Position numbers and translations under genes: made by a program. Positions 8,572 through 18,211 of a stretch of 64,000 bases of DNA are shown one piece after another. This DNA comes from Alcanivorax sp. Its GTDB lineage: Bacteria; Pseudomonadota; Gammaproteobacteria; Pseudomonadales; Alcanivoracaceae. Each line of letters starts with the position of its first letter. Position 1 is the first letter of the stretch. The notes below the pieces were generated by a model. The model made no database searches and was not told the DNA's origin. It worked only from the letters and a program-made list of their open reading frames with translations. Location: positions 176,803 to 240,802 of the forward strand of contig JAIUME010000005.1 of assembly GCA_022565695.1 (NCBI GenBank), given 5' to 3'.

Positions 8572-9513
8572 ATGCTGGATAAACAGATCAGCGATTTTCT
8601 ACTCACACTGCACGATGCAAGCATGCATCTGGCACCGACGTCCTTTCGCCATTGGGCATTGGGCGAGGTGCAGCGCTATGTGGATTTCGATTTCGCGATG
8701 TGGGGCGCGGGAGAGAGCGTGCAGCGGGAGCTGCATACCGCCACCATCTTCGACCAGAGCGATGATCTGTTCAGCACCTGGGAGGCTGTCAAGGATGAAG
8801 ACCCCTACGCGCACCTGGTCATCGGCAATATCGGCAAGACCTGGGCACTAAGTGAAATCCCCGACATGTATGAAACGCGTGCCTATAACGAGCACTGGCA
8901 GCTGTATCGGGCGCGGCAAATGATTTCCACCATGCAGATCGATCCCCACACCGGGTTGCATATCTTTGTGACCCTGGCCCGGGAACAGAAAAATGCGGAC
9001 TTCTCCCACGACGACATACGCTTCAAGAATCTGGTGACCCAGCATCTGTTCATGGCTGCCACGCATAACGACCGGCATTTTCTGTCTACGTTTCGTGCGC
9101 CGGCGGCACTGGTTGACCGCCACGGGCTGCTGCATGCCGCCCTGCCGGATTTTGTGGCGCTGGTCAGTGAGGAATGGGGCGATACCGGCCGCAGGCAGTT
9201 GCCGCCAGTGGTGATCGGGGCGCTCTGGCAAACCGGGCGTTACCGGGGCAATGCCATCACGCTGACCGCCGAGCCTGCCGGGGAGCGCCTGCTCGTCCGC
9301 GCCGAACAAGGCACCTTCACTGCGCTGAGCACGCGGGAGAATGAAGTGGCCTGGGCCTATGCGCGCGGCCACAGCCACAAGGAAGTTGCGCGGGAGCTCT
9401 GCATTGCCCCCGCCACCGTGCGCAGCCATATCAGCCGCATCTACGAAAAACTGGATATCCGCGACAAGGGCGCCCTCGCCCTGTGGCTACAGGAGCACGG
9501 CGGCGCCCGTTAA
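8572..9513 (+). CDS. LuxR-family transcriptional regulator
   Basis: The 313-residue protein has a C-terminal LuxR helix-turn-helix at about 250-305 (LSTRENEVAWAYARGHSHKE, then VARELCIAPATVRSHISRIY). The N-terminal 180 residues form an unrecognised sensory domain with many aromatic residues. No receiver Asp pattern is seen, so it is probably a one-component, ligand-sensing regulator. I start it at 8572 because ACAGGAACC precedes that ATG. It is divergent from the response regulator at 7696-8397, which also has a LuxR-type HTH. Targets are not evident. Confidence 0.85.
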   Translation: MLDKQISDFLLTLHDASMHLAPTSFRHWALGEVQRYVDFDFAMWGAGESVQRELHTATIFDQSDDLFSTWEAVKDEDPYAHLVIGNIGKTWALSEIPDMYETRAYNEHWQLYRARQMISTMQIDPHTGLHIFVTLAREQKNADFSHDDIRFKNLVTQHLFMAATHNDRHFLSTFRAPAALVDRHGLLHAALPDFVALVSEEWGDTGRRQLPPVVIGALWQTGRYRGNAITLTAEPAGERLLVRAEQGTFTALSTRENEVAWAYARGHSHKEVARELCIAPATVRSHISRIYEKLDIRDKGALALWLQEHGGAR

Positions 9514-9524
9514 CAGGCGTGCCG

Positions 9525-10907
9525 TCAGAGCATTCTCACCCGCAGGGATTTGCCCTTGATGCGCCCCTGAGTCAGACGCGCCAAGGCCGTCTCCGCCACC
9601 TTGCGCGCAACCGCCACATAAGCCTGCTGGTCGAAGATGGCAATCTTGCCCACCTCACTACCGGGAATCCCCGCTTCACCCGTCAGCGCGCCAAGAATGT
9701 CGCCAGGGCGCAGCTTCTGTTTGCGGCCGGCGCCGATGCACAGCGTGACCATCGGAGCAATCAACGGGCCCGTCTCGTGGTGAGGCTTCACATCACCGAG
9801 CGGTTGCCAGTTGAGGGGCGTGTTCTGCTGGTTTTCGATAGCCAGTGCACGGCGGATTTCCGCTGGCGCCACCAGGCTGACCGCCAGGCCCTGCTCACCG
9901 GCCCGGCCGGTGCGGCCGATGCGGTGGATGTGGGTTTCCGGGTCGCGGCCCAACTCGACATTGATGACCAGATCCAGCGCCTCGATATCCAGCCCCCGCG
10001 CTGCCACATCGGTGGCCACCAGCACTGACAGGCTGCGGTTGGCAAACATGCCCAGCACCTGATCCCGGTCACGCTGCTCCAGATCGCCGTTGATGGCCAT
10101 CGCCGACACGCCTTTGGCGTTGAGATGATCAGCCACTTCCTGGCATTGCTGGCGCGTAAAACAGAAGGCAACGCAGGACGTCGGGCGCAGGCTGTAGAGC
10201 AAGCGCGCGACCGCATCCAGGCGCTGTTCCGGTTCAATTTCATAAAAGCGCTGTTCGATCTGCACCGCATCATGCTGGGACGCGACCTTGATCTGTGCCG
10301 GATCGCGCATGAAGGATGTGGCCAGTTGCTTGATGCCTGACGGATACGTAGCCGAAAACAGCAGTGTCTGCCGGCGCTCGGGTGTCTGTTTGATGATCTC
10401 GGCGATGCTGTCATAGAAGCCCATGTCGAGCATGCGGTCCGCTTCATCCAGCACCAGTGTGTTCAGCCCATCCAGCACCAGCGTGCCCTTGAGCAGATGC
10501 TTCTGCACCCGCCCCGGCGTGCCGACGATGACCTGGGCGCCGTGCTCCAGTGACCCCACCTGGGGGCCGATGGGCACGCCGCCGCACAGGGTCAGCACCT
10601 TGATGTTGTCCGCGCCCCGCGCCAGCCGCCGCAGGTCCTTGGCCACCTGGTCCGCCAGCTCCCGGGTGGGGCACAGCACCAGCGCCTGGCAGCCGAAGTA
10701 ACGGGGATTCAGCGGGTGCAGCAGCCCGAGGCCGAAGGCGGCGGTCTTGCCGCTGCCGGTTTTGGCCTGGGCGATCACGTCCTGGCCCTTGAGGATCAGC
10801 GGCAGGCTCTGGGCCTGAATCGGCGTCATCTCGGTGAAGCCCAGGGTGGCAATATTGGCCAGCATGGGGGCGGACAGCGGCAGGGAGGAGAATGCGGTAT
10901 CGGTCAC
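9525..10907 (-). CDS. dbpA: ATP-dependent RNA helicase DbpA
   Basis: This DEAD-box helicase remodels 23S rRNA during assembly of the large ribosomal subunit. Motifs run in order: AQAKTGSGKTAAFG (motif I), PTRELADQVA (Ia), TPGRV (Ib), VLDEADRMLDMGF (II), SATYP (III), CFTRQQC (IV), ATDVAARGLD (V) and HRIGRTGRAG (VI). A C-terminal RNA-binding domain of DbpA type (LRPGDILGALTGEAGIPGSE, then IKGKSLRVR) distinguishes it from other DEAD-box proteins. I place the start at the GTG at 10907, where the family's usual N-terminus begins; a further GTG at 10964 would add 19 residues. It converges with the LuxR gene on its left. Confidence 0.93.
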   Translation of the reverse strand: MTDTAFSSLPLSAPMLANIATLGFTEMTPIQAQSLPLILKGQDVIAQAKTGSGKTAAFGLGLLHPLNPRYFGCQALVLCPTRELADQVAKDLRRLARGADNIKVLTLCGGVPIGPQVGSLEHGAQVIVGTPGRVQKHLLKGTLVLDGLNTLVLDEADRMLDMGFYDSIAEIIKQTPERRQTLLFSATYPSGIKQLATSFMRDPAQIKVASQHDAVQIEQRFYEIEPEQRLDAVARLLYSLRPTSCVAFCFTRQQCQEVADHLNAKGVSAMAINGDLEQRDRDQVLGMFANRSLSVLVATDVAARGLDIEALDLVINVELGRDPETHIHRIGRTGRAGEQGLAVSLVAPAEIRRALAIENQQNTPLNWQPLGDVKPHHETGPLIAPMVTLCIGAGRKQKLRPGDILGALTGEAGIPGSEVGKIAIFDQQAYVAVARKVAETALARLTQGRIKGKSLRVRML

Positions 10908-11071
10908 GAGAAGGCCTGTTGTACGAAAAGAGCGCCAGTGTAACAGCCGGGCCGGATAACCCACAGTGGATGATGCATCGCGCTGACGTCTGCCGTGGCA
11001 TACACTGTGTGGCGTCTATGCCCCAAGCCCCAGCCCCGAGCCCCAAGCAGGACCTACCGGAGACGCCAGCC

Positions 11072-11575
11072 ATGTCTGCCGTGATTGCCATTTATACCGC
11101 CGCCGCATCACGCGGCCCGGTCAGCGAACAGGATGCCGTGCAGGTGCGCATGGGTTGCGGCATCGTCGGTGACCGCAACTACCGGCGCAACAACCTGCCG
11201 GCAAACCAGATCACACTGATCGAAGCGGAAGCGGTCGAGGCGTTCAATCAGGCCCACGGGCTGACCGTGTTGCCGTCCGCCTTGCGCCGCAATCTGCTGA
11301 CCCGTGGCGTGGCGCTTAACGCGCTGGAAGGTCATGAGTTCCAGGTCGGCGCGGTGCGGCTGCGCGGCATCGAGCTGTGCGAACCCTGCGCCGTGATCGG
11401 CAAGCTGCTGCAACAACCCGGGCTCAGCCCGACGCAGGTGATCCAGGCATTGATGGGCCATGGTGGCCTGCGTGCAGAAATTCTCGACACCGGCGTGATT
11501 CGCGTCGGTGACACTGTGACATCGCACGCTCCATCTACGCACCCCTACGCACCCCGACCGGACACACCGACATGA
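11072..11575 (+). CDS. MOSC-domain protein
   Basis: This 167-residue protein is a single MOSC domain of the YiiM/MOCS C-terminal type, which binds sulfur or molybdenum cofactor. Visible features are GIVGDRNYRRNN, the segment NQITLIEAEAVEAF, the NLLTRGV strand, LEGHEFQVGAVRLRGIELCEPC with the conserved cysteine near 110, and GLRAEILDTGVIRVGD at the C-terminus. The ATG at 11072 follows ACCGGAGACGCC. It overlaps the following DUF1415 gene by 4 bp (ATGA), so the two are translationally coupled. Confidence 0.85.
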   Translation: MSAVIAIYTAAASRGPVSEQDAVQVRMGCGIVGDRNYRRNNLPANQITLIEAEAVEAFNQAHGLTVLPSALRRNLLTRGVALNALEGHEFQVGAVRLRGIELCEPCAVIGKLLQQPGLSPTQVIQALMGHGGLRAEILDTGVIRVGDTVTSHAPSTHPYAPRPDTPT

Positions 11576-12165
11576 CTGACTTCGACACTGATACCGACAA
11601 CGCACCTGAGCCGCCTACGCCCTCCCACACCGCCGTCGCTGCACAAATGCATGCCTGGGTCACTCGCGTGGTGGTGGGGCTTAATCTGTGCCCGTTCGCC
11701 CGCAAGCCGCTGGAGAACAACCAGGTGCGTATCACCGTCAGCAATGCGCACAACACCGCATCATTGCTGGAAGACCTGCATGCCGAGTTGTCCTTGCTGG
11801 AAAGCCAGCCGGCCACAGACGTTGAGACCACGCTGATAGCCATCCCGGAAATGTTGAGCGACTTCGAAGACTACAATGATTTTCTGGATCTGGCGGAAGC
11901 TCTGCTGGATCGCTTTGGCTGGGAAGGCCAGTTCCAGATTGCCAGCTTTCACCCGCAGTATCAGTTCGATGGCACCCAGCCGAATGATGCCGAGAACTAC
12001 ACCAACCGCTCCCCCTGGCCGGCACTGCATCTGTTGCGGGAAGACAGCCTGGAGCAAGCAGTGGACAGCCACCCGGACCCGGAGCAGATCCCCGAGCGCA
12101 ATATCGCGGCCATGAATGAACTTGGCCAGAGCGCCCTGGAAGCCCTGCTGGCGTCATGCCGCTAA
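11572..12165 (+). CDS. DUF1415-family protein
   Basis: The 197-residue protein carries the DUF1415 signatures VVGLNLCPFARKPLE near residue 35 and the segment FQIASFHPQYQFDGTQPNDA near 125, followed by NRSPWPALHLLRE. The family is cytoplasmic with no settled biochemical role. The conserved Cys-Pro near residue 40 and the His-rich segment could bind a metal or cofactor, but this is speculation. Coupling to a MOSC protein by a 4-bp overlap hints at a shared redox or cofactor function. Confidence 0.88.
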   Translation: MTDFDTDTDNAPEPPTPSHTAVAAQMHAWVTRVVVGLNLCPFARKPLENNQVRITVSNAHNTASLLEDLHAELSLLESQPATDVETTLIAIPEMLSDFEDYNDFLDLAEALLDRFGWEGQFQIASFHPQYQFDGTQPNDAENYTNRSPWPALHLLREDSLEQAVDSHPDPEQIPERNIAAMNELGQSALEALLASCR

Positions 12166-12246
12166 CAGAATGTAGACAATGACGGTCTTGTCCCTCTCAG
12201 TGACGCAACGGATTATTTATTGTGTCGGGTAAAGACGGGAACGGAC

Positions 12247-12630
12247 ATGAAAACATCATCGGGAATTACGGCATGCCTGGGGCTCATGCTGGCCATGGCA
12301 GGGATCAGCGGGTGCACCTCGCAGGACTGGGCCTATATCGCCTCGGGGCTGGACGACTCCTACAGCGGCAGCCCCGGCTATCAGCCGGTATGCCGCTGGT
12401 ATGATGCCAGCCAGTCATTCAGCAAGGATGATATCAGTGGCTACTACCAGGGCATCTGCAACAGCGAATTTTTCACTGTCACCAACCATGGCGGCCACCA
12501 CTACGATTGCGAGATTACCTTCAGTGGCGTCCGCTACCAGCGCCAATTGCCGCCCTATGGCAACGTCGAGCTACAGCAGGCCCGCAACGATAACGCCAGC
12601 ATTGGCTGGAACTGTGAAAGCAGACGATAG
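12247..12630 (+). CDS. Small cysteine-rich lipoprotein
   Basis: The 127-residue product has a lipoprotein signal (MKTSSGITACLGLMLAMAG, lipobox ISGC). The mature part has four further cysteines (PVCRWYDAS, QGICNSEF, YDCEITF and WNCESR), suggesting disulfides, and is rich in Tyr and Ser. The start at 12247 is preceded by GACGGGAACGG. It stands alone between the DUF1415 and GST genes. No family was recognised. Confidence 0.65.
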   Translation: MKTSSGITACLGLMLAMAGISGCTSQDWAYIASGLDDSYSGSPGYQPVCRWYDASQSFSKDDISGYYQGICNSEFFTVTNHGGHHYDCEITFSGVRYQRQLPPYGNVELQQARNDNASIGWNCESRR

Positions 12631-12663
12631 CGGCATTCCGCGCACATGCACTACTGCAGGCCG

Positions 12664-13581
12664 CTAGCGTGCGGAGACTGCAAAACCTTCCCGGGGAAAG
12701 TGCACCTGCACTGACCCGGTCTGTGCGGTATGGCGGGACAACACCCAGCCATCGGGCAATGCCGCCACCAGCGTGCCGGACACTGGCACCAGGCCATAGT
12801 CGGATGGCGCGATGGTGACTGCCTCGCCAACCAGCGACGCATCATCACCGGCTGGCAGTGGGCGCGGCGTCGCGGCCTTGGCTGTTTCCAGGGCCTGCTC
12901 CGGGGTGATGCTGCTCATCTCGCCCTGACCAAACGCCGCGATACGGTCCATCCACGCGTTCACTCGGGGATACGGGGCTGTCAGCGGACTGCCGGCCACA
13001 TCGCGAATAAACCACAGGCTGTGATAAGCACTGAAGTCAGCAATATTCGGCGTATCGCCAAACAGGAACGGGCGCTTCTCCAGACGAATTTCCAGATCTG
13101 CCAGATGCTCACGCACGACGCCGGGGGCTTTTTTCGGTGACGCCGTGCGGACTTTTGCGGTGCGGCCCAGCTCGATGCGGTCTTTCAAAAAACGGAACAC
13201 CGTCATCAGCGAGGTCTGGCGCCAGAAGCGATACAACAGCTTCGGCCCGCCTGCGGCAATCACGCAGGCGAAGAACACCTCGAGGTCTGTGCGGCGCACA
13301 AACTCGCGAACCTCCTCGCTGCAGCCCTCCAGGGCAAGCTCGGGCTTGCCACTCAGGCGCGCTATCTCACGAGTAATGGTGCGGCTGTCGCAGAACACAT
13401 CGGCGCCGATCTGCGCCACGGGAATCTTGCGGTAGCCCCCCGCCAGGGGCGCCAGCAACGGCCGCGGCGGCATGGGCGCCACGATGACGGACTGCCAGCG
13501 CATGCCCGTGTACCCGAGCATGGCCCGTACCTTCTCCGAAAACGGGGACATGGCGTAATGGTGCAGGATCAGCTCTGACAT
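12664..13581 (-). CDS. Glutathione S-transferase family protein
   Basis: This 305-residue protein has a thioredoxin-like N-terminal domain (LILHHYAMSPFSEKVRAMLG, RKIPVAQIGADVFCDSRTIT) with the Pro before the glutathione-contacting strand and the Asp-Ser pair replaced by CDSRT. A helical C-terminal GST domain (about 85-230) contains LFGDTPNIADFSAYHSLWF, the usual N-capping box with Asp. An extra 70 residues at the C-terminus form a beta-rich extension of unknown role. The catalytic Ser is probably in SPFSEK. It is monocistronic. Confidence 0.85.
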   Translation of the reverse strand: MSELILHHYAMSPFSEKVRAMLGYTGMRWQSVIVAPMPPRPLLAPLAGGYRKIPVAQIGADVFCDSRTITREIARLSGKPELALEGCSEEVREFVRRTDLEVFFACVIAAGGPKLLYRFWRQTSLMTVFRFLKDRIELGRTAKVRTASPKKAPGVVREHLADLEIRLEKRPFLFGDTPNIADFSAYHSLWFIRDVAGSPLTAPYPRVNAWMDRIAAFGQGEMSSITPEQALETAKAATPRPLPAGDDASLVGEAVTIAPSDYGLVPVSGTLVAALPDGWVLSRHTAQTGSVQVHFPREGFAVSAR

Positions 13582-13648
13582 GCGGGTGCTCCGGTAATGA
13601 TCAGCGAAGCCGCATCATACCCCCATCCGGGACAACGATCCCATCGCA

Positions 13649-14113
13649 CTAGTAATCTTCCAGACGCTGGGCATCGCGCACCATGCGCAGCTTCTCGTGG
13701 ATTTCCATGTCCGCCAGCGCGGCAAACAGGGTGTGGGTGCTGTCATTGCCGGACTGATCCCGCAATGAGCTGTAGAACAGGATCAGGGCATCATGGAACT
13801 CGATGGCCAGCTGCACGACGTCAGCCGTGTCCTGCACCTGCAGCAGTTCGCGCAGTTGGGCCACACTCTCAGGCGGCACGGAAGGCCACGGCACCCGGCT
13901 GTGCCAGGTCGCTACCAGGCCGAGCGACGCGTCGCCCTCGTAATCCTTGAGGGCTCGCCTGAATGCCTCTTCATGCTCGGCCAGATACACCAGCAGCATG
14001 CCGATGCGCTCCTGCTCGTGGCCCAGCGCCAGGCCGCGGTAAATCTCGGCCAGACGCTGATGAAACGCGCCGCTCCATTCCAGAATGCCCTGCACCGTGC
14101 TGTAGCCTGTCAT
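13649..14113 (-). CDS. Ferritin/rubrerythrin-like four-helix protein
   Basis: The 154-residue protein is almost wholly helical. Glu and His residues are spaced as in rubrerythrin-type diiron proteins: AEIYRGLALG, LLVYLAEHEEAFRRAL, QLAIEFHDALILFYSSL and LADMEIHEKLRMVRDA. The EHE and EIHEK pairs could ligate two metals. The length agrees with small ferritin-like proteins. It lies downstream of the DUF1566 lipoprotein on the same strand with a 117-bp gap. The metal-binding assignment is inference from residue spacing. Confidence 0.55.
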   Translation of the reverse strand: MTGYSTVQGILEWSGAFHQRLAEIYRGLALGHEQERIGMLLVYLAEHEEAFRRALKDYEGDASLGLVATWHSRVPWPSVPPESVAQLRELLQVQDTADVVQLAIEFHDALILFYSSLRDQSGNDSTHTLFAALADMEIHEKLRMVRDAQRLEDY

Positions 14114-14230
14114 GTTGCCTCCTGTCAGCCCGATTCGCTGATCTCGTGAAACCCGACTTCCCGACTGTAGCAGGTGTGGCAGCGGGATTCGCCGTCAGGT
14201 TCCAGAGGGATTACGACAGGCATTACGAGG

Positions 14231-16096
14231 TCATGGCGCAGGCTCCGCCACATCACGCACCAGCCAGGCCTGCTTCCAGTTATCGCTGGCGGTGTTGACG
14301 CGATTACTGATGCCATGGCGGATTGCCAGCACCCAGGCGCTGCTGTCACCGCTCATGTCCGCGGAGCTGCTCCAGAATTCCACACGCTCATCAAACATCG
14401 GGAACACTTCGGTATTAAGCACCGGCGCCTCGGCGCAGTACTCCACCAGCGACATCAGCTCCTTGAAATTCGCCAGGCGCCAGCCATCAGCCTCATCGGC
14501 GCGCTGCAAGGCGGCCTGCCAGGTCAGCGTCGAGGTTTCCTGCTGACAGCTGCCACCCTCCAGCGACCAGCCCGCCGGGCAGCGCTGCCATTCCAGGCCC
14601 GTCGTCAGGTGCCGTGCCACCGTGTCATTGTCGATCAACACAAAGTCACTGGACGGCGTGGTCTCCGGAATCTGCGTGTTGGCGCAGGTCTGCGCCGGTA
14701 CTGGTGTAATACCCGGCCCGGACGCCGCGCCAGTGTGCGCCGCAGGCCGGGGCGAACCGCTCACCAGCATGACGCTGCGTGTACCGTCTTTGGCGCCACG
14801 GTAACTGGTACGCGACAAGAACGACTGGTACAACACATCACTGGTGTCAGCCGTGCTGGTGGACGCAGACCAGAGAGATGACCTGGGCATGTTCGGGAAA
14901 AACGGCGCGCCCATGGGGCCGTTGCTGCCGGTAATGGGTGGCAGATGCAGCACGCCTTTCAGTTCCGTCATGGTCGGCAGGCGCCAGTCATCCAGCCCAC
15001 ACAGCGCGCTATCGTTGACCGCCGCAACAAAGGCGGCCGTGTCACACTCGCTGCCCGCACAATCGCCGCCGTCAGGCGTCCCCGCATGACCACCATTGCG
15101 CGTGGCATCATCGTCGTACCAGGAATAAGTATGGGCGCCATGGCGCAGATGCGCGCTGCTATTGACCTTGGCTTCCCACACCAGGCCCGTGACATTATCG
15201 CGGGTGCAGCCCCAGTCCTGCGCGCCCGGCCCCAGCGCAGGCTCGGGCGGGCAGTCGCCCTGCCCTGCCTCTTCACCGTTGTTGCACAGACGAGACAGAT
15301 CGAAACCACCCTGGCCGCCGCCGCTCAGGACCAACGCGTCTTCGCGCGCCGCCGACTCACGGCCGAACTCGGCGTCCTGCCCGGGGAAGTCCGCCACCGG
15401 GCACGCCAGTTGCCGCTCGCCATCAGCGGTGCAATGGATCACCCCCGACGGGCTGACGCCGCCCACCGGCGAGAAGAACGGTGTGTCACTGACCGGATCA
15501 CTGGCCAGGCTCTCACCGGGCTCTGCTGTCGCCGTCACCACCACATGGTACTCGCGGTCGTTCTGCAGGCCGGTGATGGCCGTCGGTGGCGCATCCACTG
15601 CAATACGGTCGTGGTCGGCCAGCGCCGTATAGCTGGCGATGTCGGTAATGGGCTCGCTGGCGATATAGATGTGATAACCACTGGCCTCAGCCACCGGCGC
15701 CCAGTCCAGCGCCATGCGGCCGCTGAATCCTTCTGTGGTGGCGCTCAGCGAGGCCGGTGCCGGGAAGACGGCAAACTGTGCCGTCACCGTTATATCTGCT
15801 TGCACCGCGTTTTCCTGGCGCTCCGCGGCGGTGTCGCCGTCTGACCAGCCGGTAAACCGATAGCCGGGTTCGGGCACTGCCGTAACCGGCTCACCATCGG
15901 CGCCAGGGGCTACTGACTGGACGGCTGGCCCGACCAGCGCACCGCCTGCTGCTGCTTCATAGGTCACGGTGTATTCGTTGCTGCCACCACTGCTGCTGCC
16001 ACCGCAGGCCACCAGTGTCATCGTCGCCAGCACCAGCGCCAGAATGTGCGCGTACATGACCTGCATGCGCGTAGCACGCGGTATATGCGTTGTCAT
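14231..16096 (-). CDS. DUF1566 (Lcl C-terminal)-domain lipoprotein
   Basis: This 621-residue protein has a lipoprotein signal ending in LVACGGSSSGGS. A bacterial repeat domain follows (YTVTYEAAAGGALVGPAVQS, GYRFTGWSDGD at about 40-100), then a fibronectin-III-like domain (100-200). Two copies of the Lcl C-terminal domain (DUF1566) close the protein; each has a GLVWEAK or GLEWQRC strand and a WRLPTMTELKGV or WRLANFKELMSL motif. Such proteins are surface or periplasmic and often have adhesin-like architecture. The start at 16096 follows GAGGTAACGATA. An in-frame extension upstream through a CGGCAG hexamer tract is unlikely to be translated. Confidence 0.85.
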   Translation of the reverse strand: MTTHIPRATRMQVMYAHILALVLATMTLVACGGSSSGGSNEYTVTYEAAAGGALVGPAVQSVAPGADGEPVTAVPEPGYRFTGWSDGDTAAERQENAVQADITVTAQFAVFPAPASLSATTEGFSGRMALDWAPVAEASGYHIYIASEPITDIASYTALADHDRIAVDAPPTAITGLQNDREYHVVVTATAEPGESLASDPVSDTPFFSPVGGVSPSGVIHCTADGERQLACPVADFPGQDAEFGRESAAREDALVLSGGGQGGFDLSRLCNNGEEAGQGDCPPEPALGPGAQDWGCTRDNVTGLVWEAKVNSSAHLRHGAHTYSWYDDDATRNGGHAGTPDGGDCAGSECDTAAFVAAVNDSALCGLDDWRLPTMTELKGVLHLPPITGSNGPMGAPFFPNMPRSSLWSASTSTADTSDVLYQSFLSRTSYRGAKDGTRSVMLVSGSPRPAAHTGAASGPGITPVPAQTCANTQIPETTPSSDFVLIDNDTVARHLTTGLEWQRCPAGWSLEGGSCQQETSTLTWQAALQRADEADGWRLANFKELMSLVEYCAEAPVLNTEVFPMFDERVEFWSSSADMSGDSSAWVLAIRHGISNRVNTASDNWKQAWLVRDVAEPAP

Positions 16097-16187
16097 TATC
16101 GTTACCTCATTGCTCACAACCAAAAGATGCCGGTGCCGCGCCCTCCCCCACAGACGGCAGGCCGCTTCCCGCTGGCTCAGCGGCACC

Positions 16188-16215
16188 GGCAGCGGCAGCG
16201 GCAGCGGCAGCGGCA
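16188..16215. repeat. Short tandem hexamer tract (GGCAGC)n
   Basis: Four to five units of GGCAGC lie between the lipoprotein and AraC-type genes, outside both coding regions as I start them. Such tracts can vary in length by slippage, but no coding or promoter element is clearly affected. Confidence 0.7.
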
Positions 16216-16258
16216 CTGACGGAGCCACGTTAACGGATGTGATGCATGAGAATTGTGC

Positions 16259-17239
16259 TCAGACTGCCATAGTGCGGAACACGCCCGGCGGGCAGCCATA
16301 CGCCTCCCGGAAAGCCCGTGAAAAGTGGCTCTGGTTGAGGAAGCCCTGCGCCAGGGCGATGTCGAGCAGGCTGCGCTCGGCATTTTCCGGTGCGCGCAAT
16401 GCAGCAGCGGCAGCTTCCAGACGTTGCCGCAACAGCAGCGTGCCGAAGCGCAATCCCTGCCCGGACAGCACCCGGAACAGATGGCGCTCGGACACGCCCA
16501 GCTCTGCGGCCAGCCGTGCCGGTGTCAGGGCGGCGCAGGACTTACGCCGGGCCATGACCATGACTGCCGCGCGGGCATAAACGTCTTCCATGTCACCACG
16601 CAACAGTGGTGCCTCTGCCTGCACGCCCTGCTCGCGCAAGGCCAGCGTCAACAGCCCTCGCAACTGGCTGGCATGGCCGACAGTATCCATCGGCGTACTC
16701 GTCGCCAGATGGCCCGGATCAAGGTGACGGGGCAGCCCCGCCACAAACATACCCAGCAAACGCGCATGCCGCTGTGCCGGTGAAAACACCACCGGGCCCT
16801 GCGCCAGACGCGCCACAGCTTCACCGGGCAGACAGCTCTCCGGCAACTGCAAGGTGAGCACATTCATCTGGCGCGGGAAACGCAACCAGCCGGGCAGTTG
16901 ATGATTATCGGTGAGGACCAGCGCGCCGGGCGGAATCACATCCGTGCGCTGCTGCAACGCCTGCACCGCCAGGCAACCGTGCAGGGCCATCACCAGACCG
17001 TAGCGATAGGGATTGGCGGCGCCGCAGTCGCGGCTCTGGCCGATGGCATGGGCGCCACCCTGGCCATGGATCACATCCATGCCGGCCAGCTGGCAGGCCT
17101 TTAACGTCGCCGCAAACGGCGCGCCGGAAGCCCCCGGACGCGCCAGCTGGAACGGCGCCAGGCGCGACCGCAACGCGGCCTCATAAAACGCAAACTGGTC
17201 CCGGTGTGTCAGCCCCCGGGTATCAATCAGCGACTGCAT
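16259..17239 (-). CDS. AraC-family transcriptional regulator
   Basis: The product (326 residues from the ATG at 17239) has an N-terminal ligand-binding-like domain resembling AraC_binding_2 (THRDQFAFYEAALRSRLAPF near the start). A C-terminal AraC HTH pair follows at about 225-325 (LAAELGVSERHLFRVLSGQG and IALAQGFLNQSHFSRAFREA). An ATG at 17329 would add 30 residues. I prefer 17239 because the recognisable domain begins there. The adjacent divergent SDR gene at 17405 is a likely target. Effector unknown. Confidence 0.85.
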   Translation of the reverse strand: MQSLIDTRGLTHRDQFAFYEAALRSRLAPFQLARPGASGAPFAATLKACQLAGMDVIHGQGGAHAIGQSRDCGAANPYRYGLVMALHGCLAVQALQQRTDVIPPGALVLTDNHQLPGWLRFPRQMNVLTLQLPESCLPGEAVARLAQGPVVFSPAQRHARLLGMFVAGLPRHLDPGHLATSTPMDTVGHASQLRGLLTLALREQGVQAEAPLLRGDMEDVYARAAVMVMARRKSCAALTPARLAAELGVSERHLFRVLSGQGLRFGTLLLRQRLEAAAAALRAPENAERSLLDIALAQGFLNQSHFSRAFREAYGCPPGVFRTMAV

Positions 17240-17404
17240 TGGCTGCTGCTCTTGTTGCCCCCACGTGCCCCAGCCTATATCAGCCTCGGTGCCCATGCAC
17301 ACTCGTGTCTTGCGAGACCGTGCGTTCATGGCAATGCTTTTCCCGGCCAGAACGTTGCATAGTAGACTGCTTTATTGCCACCACCTCAGACAGGGGAAGT
17401 ACGC

Positions 17405-18211
17405 ATGAGTACCGCACTGATTACCGGCGCCTCCAGCGGCATTGGCGAAGACATTGCCCGGCAACTGGCCGCGCGCGGCCTGAACCTGATTCTGGTCGCC
17501 CGCCGCAAGGAGCTGCTGGACAAGCTTGCCGATGAGCTGGCTGCCAGCCATGGCATCACCGCCACCACCCTCGCCTGCGATCTTTCCGACCGGCAGAGCG
17601 TTGGCACGCTGTTCGAACGGGTGGATGCCTGCCTTGCCGAACACAACGACATACTGACGATTCTGGTGAACAATGCCGGGACCGGTTTCTGGAAGCCGTT
17701 TGCCGAACAGGATCTGGCGGGCCTGCAGCGGGACATTGATCTGAACATCACCGCCCTCACCACGCTCAGCCATGCTTTTGTCCAGCGTGCCCACAAGCAT
17801 GGGCAACGCAGCTATCTGATGAATGTGGCCTCCCTGGCCGGCATCCTCCCCACCCCCGGCTACGCCGTTTACTCGGCCACCAAGGGCTATGTGCGCTTCT
17901 TTTCTGAAATACTGGATTACGAGCTGCGTGGCAGCGCCATCAGCGTGACCGCCGCTTGCCCGGGTGTGGTGCTGACGCCTTTCCTCGATCAGGCAGGCCA
18001 GAACGTCAAGAAGCAGACTGGCATCATGACCTCCCCGGAAGTGGCGAAGATGTGTGTGAATGCCATGTACGCTGGCAAAGTGGTGTATGTGCCCGGCTGG
18101 CTGAACAAGATTGCGATCTATACCAACCTGCTGCCCCGCCGCCTGCGCGGCTGGCTGCTGGAACGCAGCATGCTGGTCAGCATAGAGGCGCGTCCCGATG
18201 CAAGCCGCTGA
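17405..18211 (+). CDS. Short-chain dehydrogenase/reductase
   Basis: This 268-residue SDR has the cofactor motif TGASSGIG at residues 7-14, with an Arg-Arg pair after VLVAR suggesting NADPH preference. It also has the NNAG motif near 93 and the catalytic set Ser (MNVASLAG), Tyr and Lys (YAVYSATKGY). The C-terminal 40 residues are longer and basic-hydrophobic (IAIYTNLLPRRLRGWLLERS), like membrane-associated SDRs acting on lipids. It overlaps the next gene by 14 bp, so at least three genes form an operon. It is divergent from an AraC regulator. Confidence 0.9.
   Translation: MSTALITGASSGIGEDIARQLAARGLNLILVARRKELLDKLADELAASHGITATTLACDLSDRQSVGTLFERVDACLAEHNDILTILVNNAGTGFWKPFAEQDLAGLQRDIDLNITALTTLSHAFVQRAHKHGQRSYLMNVASLAGILPTPGYAVYSATKGYVRFFSEILDYELRGSAISVTAACPGVVLTPFLDQAGQNVKKQTGIMTSPEVAKMCVNAMYAGKVVYVPGWLNKIAIYTNLLPRRLRGWLLERSMLVSIEARPDASR

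Noticed and set aside
16097..16228. N-terminal extension of the DUF1566 lipoprotein with Pro-Leu repeats
   Set aside because: It arises from the GGCAGC hexamer tract, precedes a good RBS and a proper lipoprotein signal, and would block export.
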